Origin: Rhodococcus sp. UNC23MFCrub1.1
GTDB lineage: Bacteria > Actinomycetota > Actinomycetes > Mycobacteriales > Mycobacteriaceae
NCBI RefSeq assembly: GCF_000686025.1
Contig: NZ_JMLQ01000004.1
Span: 62,001-126,000 of the forward strand
Reading direction: 5' to 3'
Length of the DNA: 64,000 nucleotides
Shown: positions 52,181 through 61,156 of the stretch, piece after piece
How the letters are laid out: each line of letters begins with the position of its first letter
Position numbering within the stretch: the first letter of the stretch is position 1
Position numbers and translations under genes: made by a program
The notes under the pieces: generated by a model
Database searches by the model: none
The model's input: only the letters and a program-made list of their open reading frames with translations
What the model was told of the DNA's origin: nothing

Positions 52181-52512
52181 GAGGTCACCCGACCCTCGAC
52201 GGCCGAATTGTGGCGGCGTGTGATGACGACGTGGGGAAGAAAGTAGCCGATCGTCAGCACTGCCGCGCTCAGCGCGATGGGTCCCGCGAACGAGTGTGGC
52301 CACAACGCCGGTCCGAGGTAGAAGCTGCCGAGCATCAGCGCGAAGACGCCGAACGCGCGAAGCAGGCGAATTCTCGTCGTGATCCGAGTCGCGGTGTTCT
52401 CATGTGTGAGCGACAGAACGACTCGCGGGTTCTCCCGAGCCGTGACCTTGGCACCCACTGCAGCAAGAGTGCTGCCGATGACGACGAGCGCGACGGCCGG
52501 GATCACGGTCAT
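52177..52512 (-). CDS. Small membrane protein
   Basis: 111 residues with three hydrophobic helices (AVALVVIGSTLAAVGAKV, RAFGVFALMLGSFYLGPALWPHSF, GPIALSAAVLTIGYFLPHVVI) and a basic loop. No domain recognised. It leads a two-gene unit with the following 56-residue gene. Confidence 0.6.
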   Translation of the reverse strand: MTVIPAVALVVIGSTLAAVGAKVTARENPRVVLSLTHENTATRITTRIRLLRAFGVFALMLGSFYLGPALWPHSFAGPIALSAAVLTIGYFLPHVVITRRHNSAVEGRVTS

Positions 52513-52571
52513 CTGCTTCTCCTCACGTGGCGGATCTCCTCAACGTACCGATCGGTTCGTACGGCGGCTCC

Positions 52572-52978
52572 TCATGGCCCGTCTGTGGGCGGACGCCGCG
52601 CGGCGTCCACCAACAGCGATGCCTCGCGTAGCCCAGCCCGGGGGGCGTCTCCCTCAGTGCTTTCACTGCCATCACTCTGGACGGCGCCGACGCCACGGCA
52701 GTATCGACGTCAGCACGCGGAACCTCGGCTGGATCGAGGGCAGGCGTTCGCCTCGTCGACCGGGCGCTGCCACCGAGGAACCACGCCCTGACGAGAGCCG
52801 TACCGGCGTAGGCGACGAGGACGACGCACGCTGCTGCTTTCGCGACATGCCACCACGACGGCGCCGAGACGAGCTCGGAGACCGCGTCGGGGAGGACGAG
52901 CGCGGCGAAGAACACCAGGAAGAACGTCGTGCCCGCTTTCTCCACAGCAGGTCGTTCGAACCACGGGCGATCTGTCAT
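52572..52978 (-). pseudogene. Membrane protein with ribosomal L7/L12 C-terminal-like domain, frameshifted
   Basis: From MTDRPWFERP: two hydrophobic helices (GTTFFLVFFAALVLPDAV and HVAKAAACVVLVAYAGTALV), then a short linker and the beginning of an L7/L12 C-terminal-like helix hairpin (VMAVKALRET). After a six-C run (about 52640) the frame is lost. One added base restores 'REASLLVDAARRPPTDG' and a stop at 52572, giving a ~135-residue protein as expected for this family of actinobacterial membrane proteins. A homopolymer error in the assembly is as likely as real mutation. Confidence 0.6.
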
Positions 52979-53000
52979 ACGTCCACCATCACACACGGCA

Positions 53001-53984
53001 TCAGGTTCGCGCGGCGGGTACGAGCCTCGGAACCAGTCGCACGTAGACCACCATGCCGAGCAGCTCGACCAGTGTCTGTGTCACCACCACGACGGCAGCG
53101 AGGTCGAGTGCCGGCGGAAGGGCGAGGGCAAGGGGGAGAACGACGAGAGAGTTACGAGTCGCACCCGAGAAGACGAGTGCCCGTGTCGACGGCACGTCCT
53201 GACCGAACACCCGACCCACGCCGATGCCAGTCGGCGCCATGACCACGAGAAACGCGACGAAGACGAGGGCCGCGACGATGAGTCGGTCGAACTCGCCTCG
53301 GACCGAATCGATCTGCGACGCGACGACCACCGCGAGCGTCGCCATCATGAGGGGCACCATCGCGGCGGCCATCACGTCCATCAGCTGCAGGCCGACCCGA
53401 TGCCGTCGGGCGAGTGCTTGCGTCAGTGCGGCCACCGTCAGAGGGACGACGATGAGCAGGATGAAGGCCTCCACGAACGGTGCCACGTCGATGACGGCCA
53501 CCGTCTCGGATCCGGCGAACACCCACAGCCAGAGGGGAAGCAAGGCGACCTGCAGCAGCATCAGCAAGGGAGCGGCAGCGAGAAGCCGCGTCGACGCGGC
53601 ACCCGCGAGCCCACTGAACACGATGACATAGTCGATACACGGAGCCAGCAGGACGAGCACGATGCCCACGAGTACCGCCCTCTCGTCCGCGACGACCCGC
53701 GTGAGGGCGAGGACGACCACCGGGACCACCACGAAGTTGAGGACCCCGACGGCTGCGAGGAAGCGGACATCGCGGAGGGATCGACCGATCTCCGCGAACG
53801 GGACTGCCAGGAACGTCGCGTAGAGCAGGGCGACGAGTACCGGATCGATGGCGTGTTCGAAGGTCGGGGCTCTCTGCGGGAAGGTCAGCCCCACAATGGC
53901 TCCGACGGCCAGTGCCGCGAGATACAGGCCGATCTGGTGTCTGTCCCACCACTGTGCGGCGGGGCTGTTCGCCCAGTCGGTCAT
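53001..53984 (-). CDS. Arsenite efflux/ACR3-like transporter (BASS superfamily)
   Basis: A 327-residue ten-helix protein. 'GIVLVLLAPCIDYVIVFSGLAGAASTRLLAAAPLLMLLQ' contains the conserved Cys of ACR3-type arsenite carriers, and 'FSGATRNSLVVLPLALALP' matches their later helix. It could be arsenite-specific or a related sodium symporter. It diverges from a CmtR-like metal sensor and cadmium-type exporter, which favours metal(loid) detoxification. Confidence 0.87.
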   Translation of the reverse strand: MTDWANSPAAQWWDRHQIGLYLAALAVGAIVGLTFPQRAPTFEHAIDPVLVALLYATFLAVPFAEIGRSLRDVRFLAAVGVLNFVVVPVVVLALTRVVADERAVLVGIVLVLLAPCIDYVIVFSGLAGAASTRLLAAAPLLMLLQVALLPLWLWVFAGSETVAVIDVAPFVEAFILLIVVPLTVAALTQALARRHRVGLQLMDVMAAAMVPLMMATLAVVVASQIDSVRGEFDRLIVAALVFVAFLVVMAPTGIGVGRVFGQDVPSTRALVFSGATRNSLVVLPLALALPPALDLAAVVVVTQTLVELLGMVVYVRLVPRLVPAART

Positions 53985-54009
53985 GCGTCGACACTAAGCG
54001 AGGGAATCA

Positions 54010-54039
54010 CTGATCAGCAATCCATGAATTCAGAATCAG
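54010..54039. promoter_or_regulatory. Possible metal-sensor operator
   Basis: AT-rich region between the divergent transporter and ArsR genes with an inverted pair CTGAT / ATCAG and an internal palindrome TGAATTCA (54025-54032). It is suitable for an ArsR/SmtB dimer, although no exact known consensus is met. Confidence 0.35.
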
Positions 54040-54054
54040 CTGTACTGTGTCGCC

Positions 54055-54384
54055 ATGGACGTTCTCACCCCGGTGGCCGCACTGGCTCGTTTCGGCCAGG
54101 CTCTGTCCGACGAGACTCGGACACGCGTGTTGCTCGCGCTTCGTGACGGACCCCGGTATCCCGCTGAGTTGGCGGACGAACTCGAGGTGAGTCGACAGAA
54201 GCTGTCCAACCACCTCGCCTGCCTTCGTGGCTGCGGTCTCGTCGTCGCGGTGCCGGACGGACGGCGATCACGGTACGAATTGGCGGACGCCACCGTCGGC
54301 GCGGCGCTGGGAGAATTGATGACCGTGGTTCTCGCAGTGGACCCCTCGCTGTGCGCCGCCAGCGCCGAGGACGGGTGTTGCTGA
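54055..54384 (+). CDS. ArsR/SmtB metal sensor, CmtR-like (Cd/Pb)
   Basis: A 109-residue winged-helix protein: 'ARFGQALSDETRTRVLLALRDGP', recognition helix 'SRQKLSNHLACLRGCGLV', and 'GELMTVVLAVDPSLC'. Cys56 and Cys60 (CLRGC) and a C-terminal Cys100 correspond to the Cd(II)/Pb(II) ligands Cys57, Cys61 and Cys102 of mycobacterial CmtR. Two further Cys end the protein. It should repress itself, the CDF exporter downstream and perhaps the divergent transporter until cadmium or lead binds. Confidence 0.9.
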   Translation: MDVLTPVAALARFGQALSDETRTRVLLALRDGPRYPAELADELEVSRQKLSNHLACLRGCGLVVAVPDGRRSRYELADATVGAALGELMTVVLAVDPSLCAASAEDGCC

Positions 54385-55037
54385 TGGACACGAACGCCGA
54401 CACGCTGTCGCGACGGCAGGTGGTGACTCGACGCGTCCGGTGGCTCGTCGCGGCCACCATCGCCTACAACATCGTGGAAGCCGCTGTGGCCGTCACAGAG
54501 GGTGTCCGGGTCTCGTCGACCGCGCTCATCGGGTTCGGGTTGGACTCCGTCATCGAGGTGTCCTCGGCCGCGGCGGTGGCATGGCAGTTCTCGGCGCGCG
54601 ACCCCCGTGCGCGCGAGGCGATCACGCTCAGGGTCATCGCCTTCTCCTTCTTCGCGCTCGCGGCCTATGTCGCGGTCGACGCGGTGGCATCGTTGCTGGG
54701 TTCGCGTGACCCCGAACCGTCGACGGTCGGAATCGTGGTCACGGCGGTGAGCGTCGTGGTCATGCCGATGCTGTCGTGGGCCCAGCGACGAGCCGGTCGC
54801 GAACTCGGTTCTGCCACGGCGGTGGCCGATTCGAAGCAGACCCTTCTGTGCACGTACCTGTCGGCCGTCGTCCTCGTCGGGCTGGCGCTGCATGCGACTC
54901 TCGGATGGTCGTGGGCCGATCCCGTTGCTGCTCTTGTCATCTCGGTTCTTGCGGTGCGTGAGGGCAGAAATGCATGGAGGGGCGACGTCTGCTGCGAGTC
55001 ACCGCGGTCGGGGTGTGGCGCAGCCACCAGCAGATGA
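54384..55037 (+). CDS. Cation diffusion facilitator-like metal exporter
   Basis: A 217-residue CDF-family protein lacking the C-terminal cytoplasmic domain. 'NIVEAAVAVTEGVRVSSTALIGFGLDSVIEVSSAAAVAWQF' carries the HxxxD-like first metal site as G-x-D-S, and 'ADSKQTLLCTYLSAVVLVGLALHATLGWSWADPVAALVI' the second. The C-terminal tail has clustered Cys (CCESPRSGCG). It overlaps the sensor gene by one base and is presumably its target, exporting Cd, Zn or Pb. Confidence 0.88.
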   Translation: MDTNADTLSRRQVVTRRVRWLVAATIAYNIVEAAVAVTEGVRVSSTALIGFGLDSVIEVSSAAAVAWQFSARDPRAREAITLRVIAFSFFALAAYVAVDAVASLLGSRDPEPSTVGIVVTAVSVVVMPMLSWAQRRAGRELGSATAVADSKQTLLCTYLSAVVLVGLALHATLGWSWADPVAALVISVLAVREGRNAWRGDVCCESPRSGCGAATSR

Positions 55038-55074
55038 CCGCCACCACACCCTCGAGGTCGACGCAGTCCACCAT

Positions 55075-55113
55075 CCTTCCGGCCCGATCGGACCTTCCGG
55101 TCAGGCCGGGAGG
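55075..55113. terminator. Hairpin between convergent genes
   Basis: A 10-bp stem with one G-T position (55075-55084 with 55104-55113) lies between the CDF exporter and glxA-type genes and overlaps the end of the latter. Confidence 0.5.
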
Positions 55114-56069
55114 TGCGCCCGATCGCGTGAGGTGAAGTGGCGGCGGTACTCCGACGGCGTGGTCGAGAAGGAGACGGCGAAGCGTTGACGAAACGTCACC
55201 GGGCTACCGAATCCGCACGCGGACGCCACGGCGTCGATGGACCAGTCCGTCGTCTCGAGCAGCCGCCGGCTCTCGTCGAGCCGACGTTCGAGAACCCACC
55301 GCGCGGGCGTCGCGCCCGTCGAGCGCGCAAAGTGACGAACGAAGCTGCGGCGGCTCATGCGCGCATGATCGGCCAGGCGGTCGATCGACATCTCCGCGTC
55401 GAGATGGCCGAGGATCCACTCCTGGACATCGGCGATGGTCGTGTCGGCGGCAGGTTCGCCGAGAGGCCGTTCGATGTACTGCGCCTGCCCACCCTCGCGG
55501 TGCGGTGCGATCACCAGCTGCCGCGCGACCCGAGTGGCGGCGGCGGCGCCCAGATGTTTTCGGACGAGGTGCAGACACGCGTCGATCGAGGAGACGGTTC
55601 CTGCCGAGGTGACGACGTCGCCGTGATCGATGTAGAGAACGGACGGGTCCACGGTGCTGCCGTCGCTGCGCTCCGCGAGGTCGGCGAGTGCAGCCCAGTG
55701 CGTCACGACGGAGCGTCCTTCCAGGAGGCCCGCATCGGCCACGGCGAAGGCGCCCAGACACAGGCCGATGATCACGGCGCCGCGCGAGTGTGCCTCGCGG
55801 ACAGCGTGTCCGACGGTGTCGCCGAGACGCGGGAGCGACGTGTGCCAGGACGGCACGATCACGATGTCGGCCGTGGTGGTGACATCTGGACCCACCACGT
55901 CACCGAGCACGTATCCCTCGGAGGTCCTGATGCTGCCGGGCGAGTCCGACCACAGCGTCGTCTCCCAGTCGGATGCCAGACCCAGCCGCTGCACCTCGCC
56001 GAACACCATGAGCGGGGCGGCGAGGTGGAACATGGTGACGTCGTCGAACGCGTAGATCGCGATACGCAC
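55101..56069 (-). CDS. GlxA-family regulator (DJ-1/PfpI + AraC)
   Basis: A 322-residue protein. N-terminal DJ-1/PfpI-like domain (RIAIYAFDDVTMFHLAAPLMVFGEV, 'GAVIIGLCLGAFAVADAGLLEGRSVVTHW' with the nucleophile-elbow Cys) and C-terminal AraC double helix-turn-helix ('RLADHARMSRRSFVRHFARSTGATPARWVLERRL', 'AVASACGFGSPVTFRQRFAVSFSTTPSEYRR'). The GTG has GGAGGAG upstream. It diverges from a cysteine hydrolase gene, a common arrangement, and probably activates it. Confidence 0.92.
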   Translation of the reverse strand: MRIAIYAFDDVTMFHLAAPLMVFGEVQRLGLASDWETTLWSDSPGSIRTSEGYVLGDVVGPDVTTTADIVIVPSWHTSLPRLGDTVGHAVREAHSRGAVIIGLCLGAFAVADAGLLEGRSVVTHWAALADLAERSDGSTVDPSVLYIDHGDVVTSAGTVSSIDACLHLVRKHLGAAAATRVARQLVIAPHREGGQAQYIERPLGEPAADTTIADVQEWILGHLDAEMSIDRLADHARMSRRSFVRHFARSTGATPARWVLERRLDESRRLLETTDWSIDAVASACGFGSPVTFRQRFAVSFSTTPSEYRRHFTSRDRAHLPA

Positions 56070-56223
56070 GGGTGACTCCTCCGATACAGAACTCGAGTTG
56101 GCTCGAATCCATCGTAAGCGTGCATACGTGCCACTGTTCTGCGACCGAAGGCGGGAGAACACTGAGGTGGTGGGTCGGCCCGGTCGGGCAGACCACGTGA
56201 CACACCGTCAGGAAAGAGGAGAC

Positions 56224-56856
56224 ATGACACCACGCCGGGCACTGATCGTCGTCGATGTGCAGCAGGAGTACTTCTCGGGGCCCCTCGAGATCGCCTACCC
56301 GCCTCGCGCCGAGTCGCTCACCAACATCGTGTCGGCCATCGAAACGGCCGTCAACGCAGGAATTCCCGTCATCGCGGTACAGCACAGCATGCCCGTCGGT
56401 GCACCGGTCTTCGCCCCGGGCACCGACGGCTACGCCCTGCACCAGGACATCGAGTCGGCGCTGCCTGCGGGCGTCACACGCGTGCAGAAGCAGTACGGCA
56501 GCGTCTTCGCGGGAACGGACGTGGCCGAACAGCTTCGGGCCCGAGACGTCGACACGATCACGATCGTCGGCTTCATGACCAACAACTGTGACCTCGCGAC
56601 TGCCGTCGAGGCCGAAGGTCTCGGCTTCGCGGCAGAGATCCTGTCGGACGCGTCCGGTGCGATCGACCTCTCCAACGCGGCGGGAACCGCGTCCGCGAAG
56701 GTCGTGCACACGACGCTCATGACGCTGCTGCACTCGAACTTCGCGGCGGTGGCCACGACGACCGCATGGTCCGACGCGGTGCGCGCAGAGACGCCGCTCG
56801 ACAAGAGCAATCTCGTCGAGTCCGCGATGACCGGCCGTGACGCCGTGCGAGTCTGA
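56224..56856 (+). CDS. Cysteine hydrolase of the isochorismatase fold
   Basis: 210 residues with 'RRALIVVDVQQEYFSGPL' (catalytic Asp), 'QKQYGSVFAGTDV' (catalytic Lys) and 'TIVGFMTNNCDLATAVEAEGLGFAAEILSDASG' (catalytic Cys). These define the isochorismatase-like/nicotinamidase superfamily. The metal-binding residues of nicotinamidase are absent, so an amidase or isochorismatase-like role is likelier. Divergent from glxA and followed by a RibD-like reductase on the same strand. Confidence 0.9.
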   Translation: MTPRRALIVVDVQQEYFSGPLEIAYPPRAESLTNIVSAIETAVNAGIPVIAVQHSMPVGAPVFAPGTDGYALHQDIESALPAGVTRVQKQYGSVFAGTDVAEQLRARDVDTITIVGFMTNNCDLATAVEAEGLGFAAEILSDASGAIDLSNAAGTASAKVVHTTLMTLLHSNFAAVATTTAWSDAVRAETPLDKSNLVESAMTGRDAVRV

Positions 56857-56889
56857 TCACCGACCACCTTCCTCGAGTCGGGAGCAGAC

Positions 56890-57540
56890 ATGACGCAGTT
56901 GTCGAGAGTGCAGAACTTCACCGTGTCCCGCGACGGGGTGGCCGCCGGCGTCGAGCAGAGCCTCGAGAACCCGTTCGGCCTGGACCATCGTGAGCTCATG
57001 TCGTGGTATCTCGGCACCGCGAGCATGCCGGGACGCCCCGGATCCGGCGGTACGCGCGGCCTCGACGACTACTTCGCTCGGGACTTCGCCAACAACATCG
57101 GTGCCGAGATCATGGGGCGCAACAAGTTCGGCCCACAACGCGGACCGTGGGCCGATCACGAATGGCAGGGATGGTGGGGTGACGAGCCGCCGTTCCACAC
57201 GCCGGTCTTCGTGATGACGCATTATGTGCGGCCGTCCCTCACCCTGTCCGACACCACGTTCCATTTCGTCGATGCCGGCCCGTCCGATGTCCTGACGCAG
57301 GCGAAGGCTGCGGCGAACGGTCGAGACGTCCGGATCGGTGGCGGTGTCACCACGGTCCGGGAGTTCCTCGACGCCGACCTCGTCGACACGCTGCACGTCG
57401 CGGTCGCACCCGTCGATCTCGGACCGGGCCTGGCGCTGTGGGAGTCCGCGGACGATCTGAACGATCGCTTCGAGCACGAGGTCGTTCCCAGCGCGAGCGG
57501 TATCGTGCACCATCTGTTCTGGAGGCGCCATCAGACGTAG
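56890..57540 (+). CDS. Dihydrofolate reductase/RibD C-terminal domain family protein
   Basis: 216 residues: 'RVQNFTVSRDGVAAG', 'NNIGAEIMGRNKFGPQRGPW', 'PPFHTPVFVMTHYVRPSL', 'DVRIGGGVTTVREFLDADLVDTLHVAVAPVDLGPGLALW' (RibD C-terminal NADPH-binding pattern). Proteins of this family are stand-alone reductases of unknown substrate in Actinobacteria. Thirty-three bases after the cysteine hydrolase, so likely the same transcript. Confidence 0.88.
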   Translation: MTQLSRVQNFTVSRDGVAAGVEQSLENPFGLDHRELMSWYLGTASMPGRPGSGGTRGLDDYFARDFANNIGAEIMGRNKFGPQRGPWADHEWQGWWGDEPPFHTPVFVMTHYVRPSLTLSDTTFHFVDAGPSDVLTQAKAAANGRDVRIGGGVTTVREFLDADLVDTLHVAVAPVDLGPGLALWESADDLNDRFEHEVVPSASGIVHHLFWRRHQT

Positions 57541-57571
57541 GGTTCCCGCCGACCCGGGATAACTTACAACT

Positions 57572-60500
57572 GTGTCGCTTCCTTCTCGTGCCGTGATCCG
57601 GCTCATCGGATCGCCGCGGGTGGAGAGCGACGCGGGCGTCGTCGACGTCCGGGCCTTCGGCGGACCTCGGTGTGCGACGGTGTTCTCGTATCTGGCGATG
57701 AATCACGGACGCGGTGTGGTGTACGGCGAGCTCGCCTCAGTGATCTGGTCGACCGATCAACCCACCACCTGGTCGTCGGCCGTTCGGAGCGTCCTGTCCA
57801 AGGTCCGCGAGCTGCTGGCGACGAGTGCAGCGCTGGCGGGCACCACCGTGTCCAGTCGATCAGGAGCGGTGACACTGACGCTCGGCCCCGCGGTGATCGT
57901 GGATCTGGACCTGGCGCGTCGGCACCTGGATCCCGATCACCACTCGGCGGATGCGCGTGCCGATCGCGCCGGTGAGTTGCTCGGCCTGCTCGACGCTCCA
58001 CCTCTGGACGGCCTGCACGGAACCTGGGCCGACGAGGTTCGCACCGTGTTCGGCCGCATCCGTCTTCGTGCACTGGAGGTGGACGCCGCCGCCTCGCTCG
58101 AACTCGGTCGCCACGAGCACGCGCTGGCCCGGGCGCAGGAGCTGCTCGACTCGGACCCTTTCTGCGAGGCCGCCTACCGGGTCGCCATGCGTGCGCACGA
58201 CGCCCTGGGAAACCGCGCTCGCGCCCTCGGTGTCGCCGAGCGGTGCCGCACCGTGCTGGCCACCGAACTCGGCGTGGAGATGTCCGCGGAGACCCAGCGA
58301 GTGTTCGTCGAGTTGCTCCGAGATCCCGACGCGATCGAGGTGACGACACCGTCGTCGTCGCAGATGGTCGTCGTCCCGGCTCGACGAGCGGAGGTGGACC
58401 GCGTCGGGGCCACTCCTCCGGGCGATTCGCCCTTGCTCGTGGGACGTACCAGGGAACTCGACGTCATCGCGTCGGCCGTCGAGGCGGCGGCGGGTGGGGC
58501 CGGTCAGCTCGTCGTCGTCTCCGGTGACGCCGGCGTCGGCAAGTCGACGGTGGTGACCGCGGCGCTGAACCGTGCCGACTCCGCCGGCGCCGACGTGCTC
58601 TACGGGCGGTGCAGCATGGACACGGTCGTCCCGTTCGAACCGTTCATCGACGCACTCGGGCGCGAGAACGACCGGAACGACGATGCTCCCGCCGCCTCCG
58701 CCGTCCGCGAGATGCTGACGACCGGGTGGGTCGACACGGATCGGTGGTCGGCCGAGGGACCCGACGCGGATCATCGCGCGATGCTCTCGTCGGCGATGGA
58801 ACGGTGGTTGACCGGTCCCACCCGTCGTCGGGTGACGGTGTTCGCGATCGACGATCTGCAGTGGGCGTCGCAGGCCACGCTCTCCGTGCTGCGATTCCTG
58901 GTACACGCGGCGGGGCGCCATCGCCTCTGTGTGGTCGTGACGATGCGCGGAGCGCAGCTCGACGGTCCTGCGGCGGACCTGCGGTCGGCCCTGCCGCCGT
59001 CCTCGGTACACACGGTGTCGATCCCGGCCCTCACCGTCGAGGACGTGCAGGACTGGACGCGCCGGTGCGGCAGCACCTTGGACCCGATCTGGTTGCACGG
59101 CTGGACATCCGGATCACCGATCTTCCTCGAGGCCGTGTTCGACGCGCATCGGCGCGAGCCGGACGGACCGTCACCGGCGTCCCTGGCGGACGCCGTGCTG
59201 TGGGTCCTGCACCGCTTGACTCCGACCGCGCGGGAGATCGTGACGCTGTGTGCCGTCGCGGGAGTCAGCGCCACGCGCGTCGTCGTGCGCACCGCGCTCG
59301 CCACCCTCGACGACCGTTCCTTCGCTCGGGCGCTCGACGAACTGGCCGCCGCCGGTCTGGTGATCGAGGAACGAGCGCAGGACGTCCTGCACCTACGCCA
59401 CGCGCTGATCGTCGACGTCGTCGACGCCACGCTGTCCGGGGCCGATCGCGCGGCGGCGCATTCTGCCGTCGCGGCCGCACTCATCGGCTCGGGGGCCACG
59501 TCCACCGTCGACGAGCTCGCCAGGACCGCAGGTCACCTCGAACGCGCGCTCGACGCCGACCGGTCGGCGGCAGCGGAGTATCTACGTCGTGCGGGCGAGA
59601 GGTCATACGCCGTCGCGGCGTACGAGGACGCCGCCGAGTTCTTTCGGAGGGCGTCCGAGCGCAGCGTTCCCGGGGGCGACACCCGCGCACGATGCGAACT
59701 GTTCATCCGGCAGGGGCGTTCGCAGCGGCGTGCTCTGGACCGCGGCTACGGCGCGACCCTGCTGGACGCCGCCGAGATGGCGCGCCGACTGGGCGATCTC
59801 GATCTGCTGCTGGACGCGCTCACCGCGGACGTCATCGACGGCATCGCCCTGTTCCAGCTCTACGAACCCGACCCGAGGCGGACGGAGCACCTGCGGACAG
59901 GGCTCGATGCTCTCGAGAGGGCGGGTCGCGGTGCTTCCGGAGCTGCCTCCGAGCTCCTGACCCAGATGGTGGAGGAACTGGCATGGACCTCGACCGGATG
60001 GTCGGGTCGTGCTGCAGACCTCGCGCGCGCGGCCGACATGGCGCGCGGTGCAGGAGACGACGACGCCCTCGCCCACGCTCTGCGCGCCGTTCTCACCGGC
60101 CTGCGGCTGCCTCGCTTCCGGCAGCAGCGGGCCGAGGCGCTCGCCGAGCTGGTGCGACTGGTGGACCTCGGACCGGGGCACCTCGATCCGTCGCTCGCCG
60201 TCACCATGGCGCGGGCGCACATCGAGTCCGGCGAGCCGCGCGAGGCCGCCGCGGCTCTCGACGCCGTGTCGGCCACGCGGCTCGCGCTGGACGAGGAGGC
60301 ACTCTGGACGGTGCAGTGCATGCGGGTCGGACTTCTCGTCGCGACGGGTGAGTTGCGCCGTGCCGCAGAGGTTCTCGAGGGCGACGTTCGCCGCCCGCCG
60401 CCGGCGCCGATGGGGCGGCACACGTGGGGCCGGGAGATGAATGCCGTCTTCCTGCTCGGGATGTTCCGAGACGGGCTCGGCGAGTTCGCGGCGATGAAGC

Positions 60501-61078
60501 GGGACATGGAGCCACTCTTCGAGGCTCTCCCCGCCTATCGAGCAGCCTTCGCGTTGTCCGCCGTGGACAGCGGCGACACGGACGGCGCCCGATCCCTCGT
60601 GCAGTGGTTCGAGAACGGCAGACTGGCGGCGCTCTCCGTCGACACCTTGTGGCTCATCACCGTCGTCCTGGCGGCGCGCGCGGCCGCGGCGACGGCATCC
60701 ACCGCGGTGTGCGAGGACGCGCTCGCACTGCTGGCTCCCTACGCCGATCACACCGTCCTGCTGACTCCCGGTGTCCTCGGAGTCGTTCACCACCATCTCG
60801 CCGACCTCTGCGCGGCACTCGGACGGTGGGACGACGCGCACGCTCACGTCCGGCGTGCCCGCGCCGCGCACGCCGCTCGCGGCTATCGGATGTGGGAGGC
60901 CGAGAGTGTGCTCCTCGCCGCTCGCATCGCGGTGTCCCGCGGCGAGCCCGTCGACGCGGTCGACGTTCGTGCGGCCCGGTCGACGGCGCGAGAGTGCGAG
61001 GCGGCGGCGTTGCTCGACCGTTTCGAGGAGATTCCGCTCGGCCCGGGCACTCCCGACCGACGGCCCCGACAGCACTGA
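57572..61078 (+). CDS. Very large SARP-type/AAA regulator (BTAD + AAA + TPR)
   Basis: 1168 residues with GTG start. A winged-helix transcriptional-activator domain (residues ~1-100) and bacterial transcriptional activation domain ('ADEVRTVFGRIRLRALEVDAAASLELGRHEHALARAQELLDSDPFCEAAYRVAMRAHDALG') are followed by an AAA ATPase with Walker A 'GDAGVGKST' and Walker B 'VTVFAIDDLQW', and a C-terminal helical TPR-like region of ~500 residues. SARP-AAA-TPR proteins usually activate a neighbouring pathway. The only nearby candidates are the LacI/PhyH genes downstream and the three genes upstream. Confidence 0.9.
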   Translation: MSLPSRAVIRLIGSPRVESDAGVVDVRAFGGPRCATVFSYLAMNHGRGVVYGELASVIWSTDQPTTWSSAVRSVLSKVRELLATSAALAGTTVSSRSGAVTLTLGPAVIVDLDLARRHLDPDHHSADARADRAGELLGLLDAPPLDGLHGTWADEVRTVFGRIRLRALEVDAAASLELGRHEHALARAQELLDSDPFCEAAYRVAMRAHDALGNRARALGVAERCRTVLATELGVEMSAETQRVFVELLRDPDAIEVTTPSSSQMVVVPARRAEVDRVGATPPGDSPLLVGRTRELDVIASAVEAAAGGAGQLVVVSGDAGVGKSTVVTAALNRADSAGADVLYGRCSMDTVVPFEPFIDALGRENDRNDDAPAASAVREMLTTGWVDTDRWSAEGPDADHRAMLSSAMERWLTGPTRRRVTVFAIDDLQWASQATLSVLRFLVHAAGRHRLCVVVTMRGAQLDGPAADLRSALPPSSVHTVSIPALTVEDVQDWTRRCGSTLDPIWLHGWTSGSPIFLEAVFDAHRREPDGPSPASLADAVLWVLHRLTPTAREIVTLCAVAGVSATRVVVRTALATLDDRSFARALDELAAAGLVIEERAQDVLHLRHALIVDVVDATLSGADRAAAHSAVAAALIGSGATSTVDELARTAGHLERALDADRSAAAEYLRRAGERSYAVAAYEDAAEFFRRASERSVPGGDTRARCELFIRQGRSQRRALDRGYGATLLDAAEMARRLGDLDLLLDALTADVIDGIALFQLYEPDPRRTEHLRTGLDALERAGRGASGAASELLTQMVEELAWTSTGWSGRAADLARAADMARGAGDDDALAHALRAVLTGLRLPRFRQQRAEALAELVRLVDLGPGHLDPSLAVTMARAHIESGEPREAAAALDAVSATRLALDEEALWTVQCMRVGLLVATGELRRAAEVLEGDVRRPPPAPMGRHTWGREMNAVFLLGMFRDGLGEFAAMKRDMEPLFEALPAYRAAFALSAVDSGDTDGARSLVQWFENGRLAALSVDTLWLITVVLAARAAAATASTAVCEDALALLAPYADHTVLLTPGVLGVVHHHLADLCAALGRWDDAHAHVRRARAAHAARGYRMWEAESVLLAARIAVSRGEPVDAVDVRAARSTARECEAAALLDRFEEIPLGPGTPDRRPRQH

Positions 61079-61156
61079 GGACCACGTCGGACTTGATAGC
61101 GTGTCGCTGATCGGGCAGTCGCGCGGCGCAGTGCCGTCGTCACCTCAGGAGCAGCA

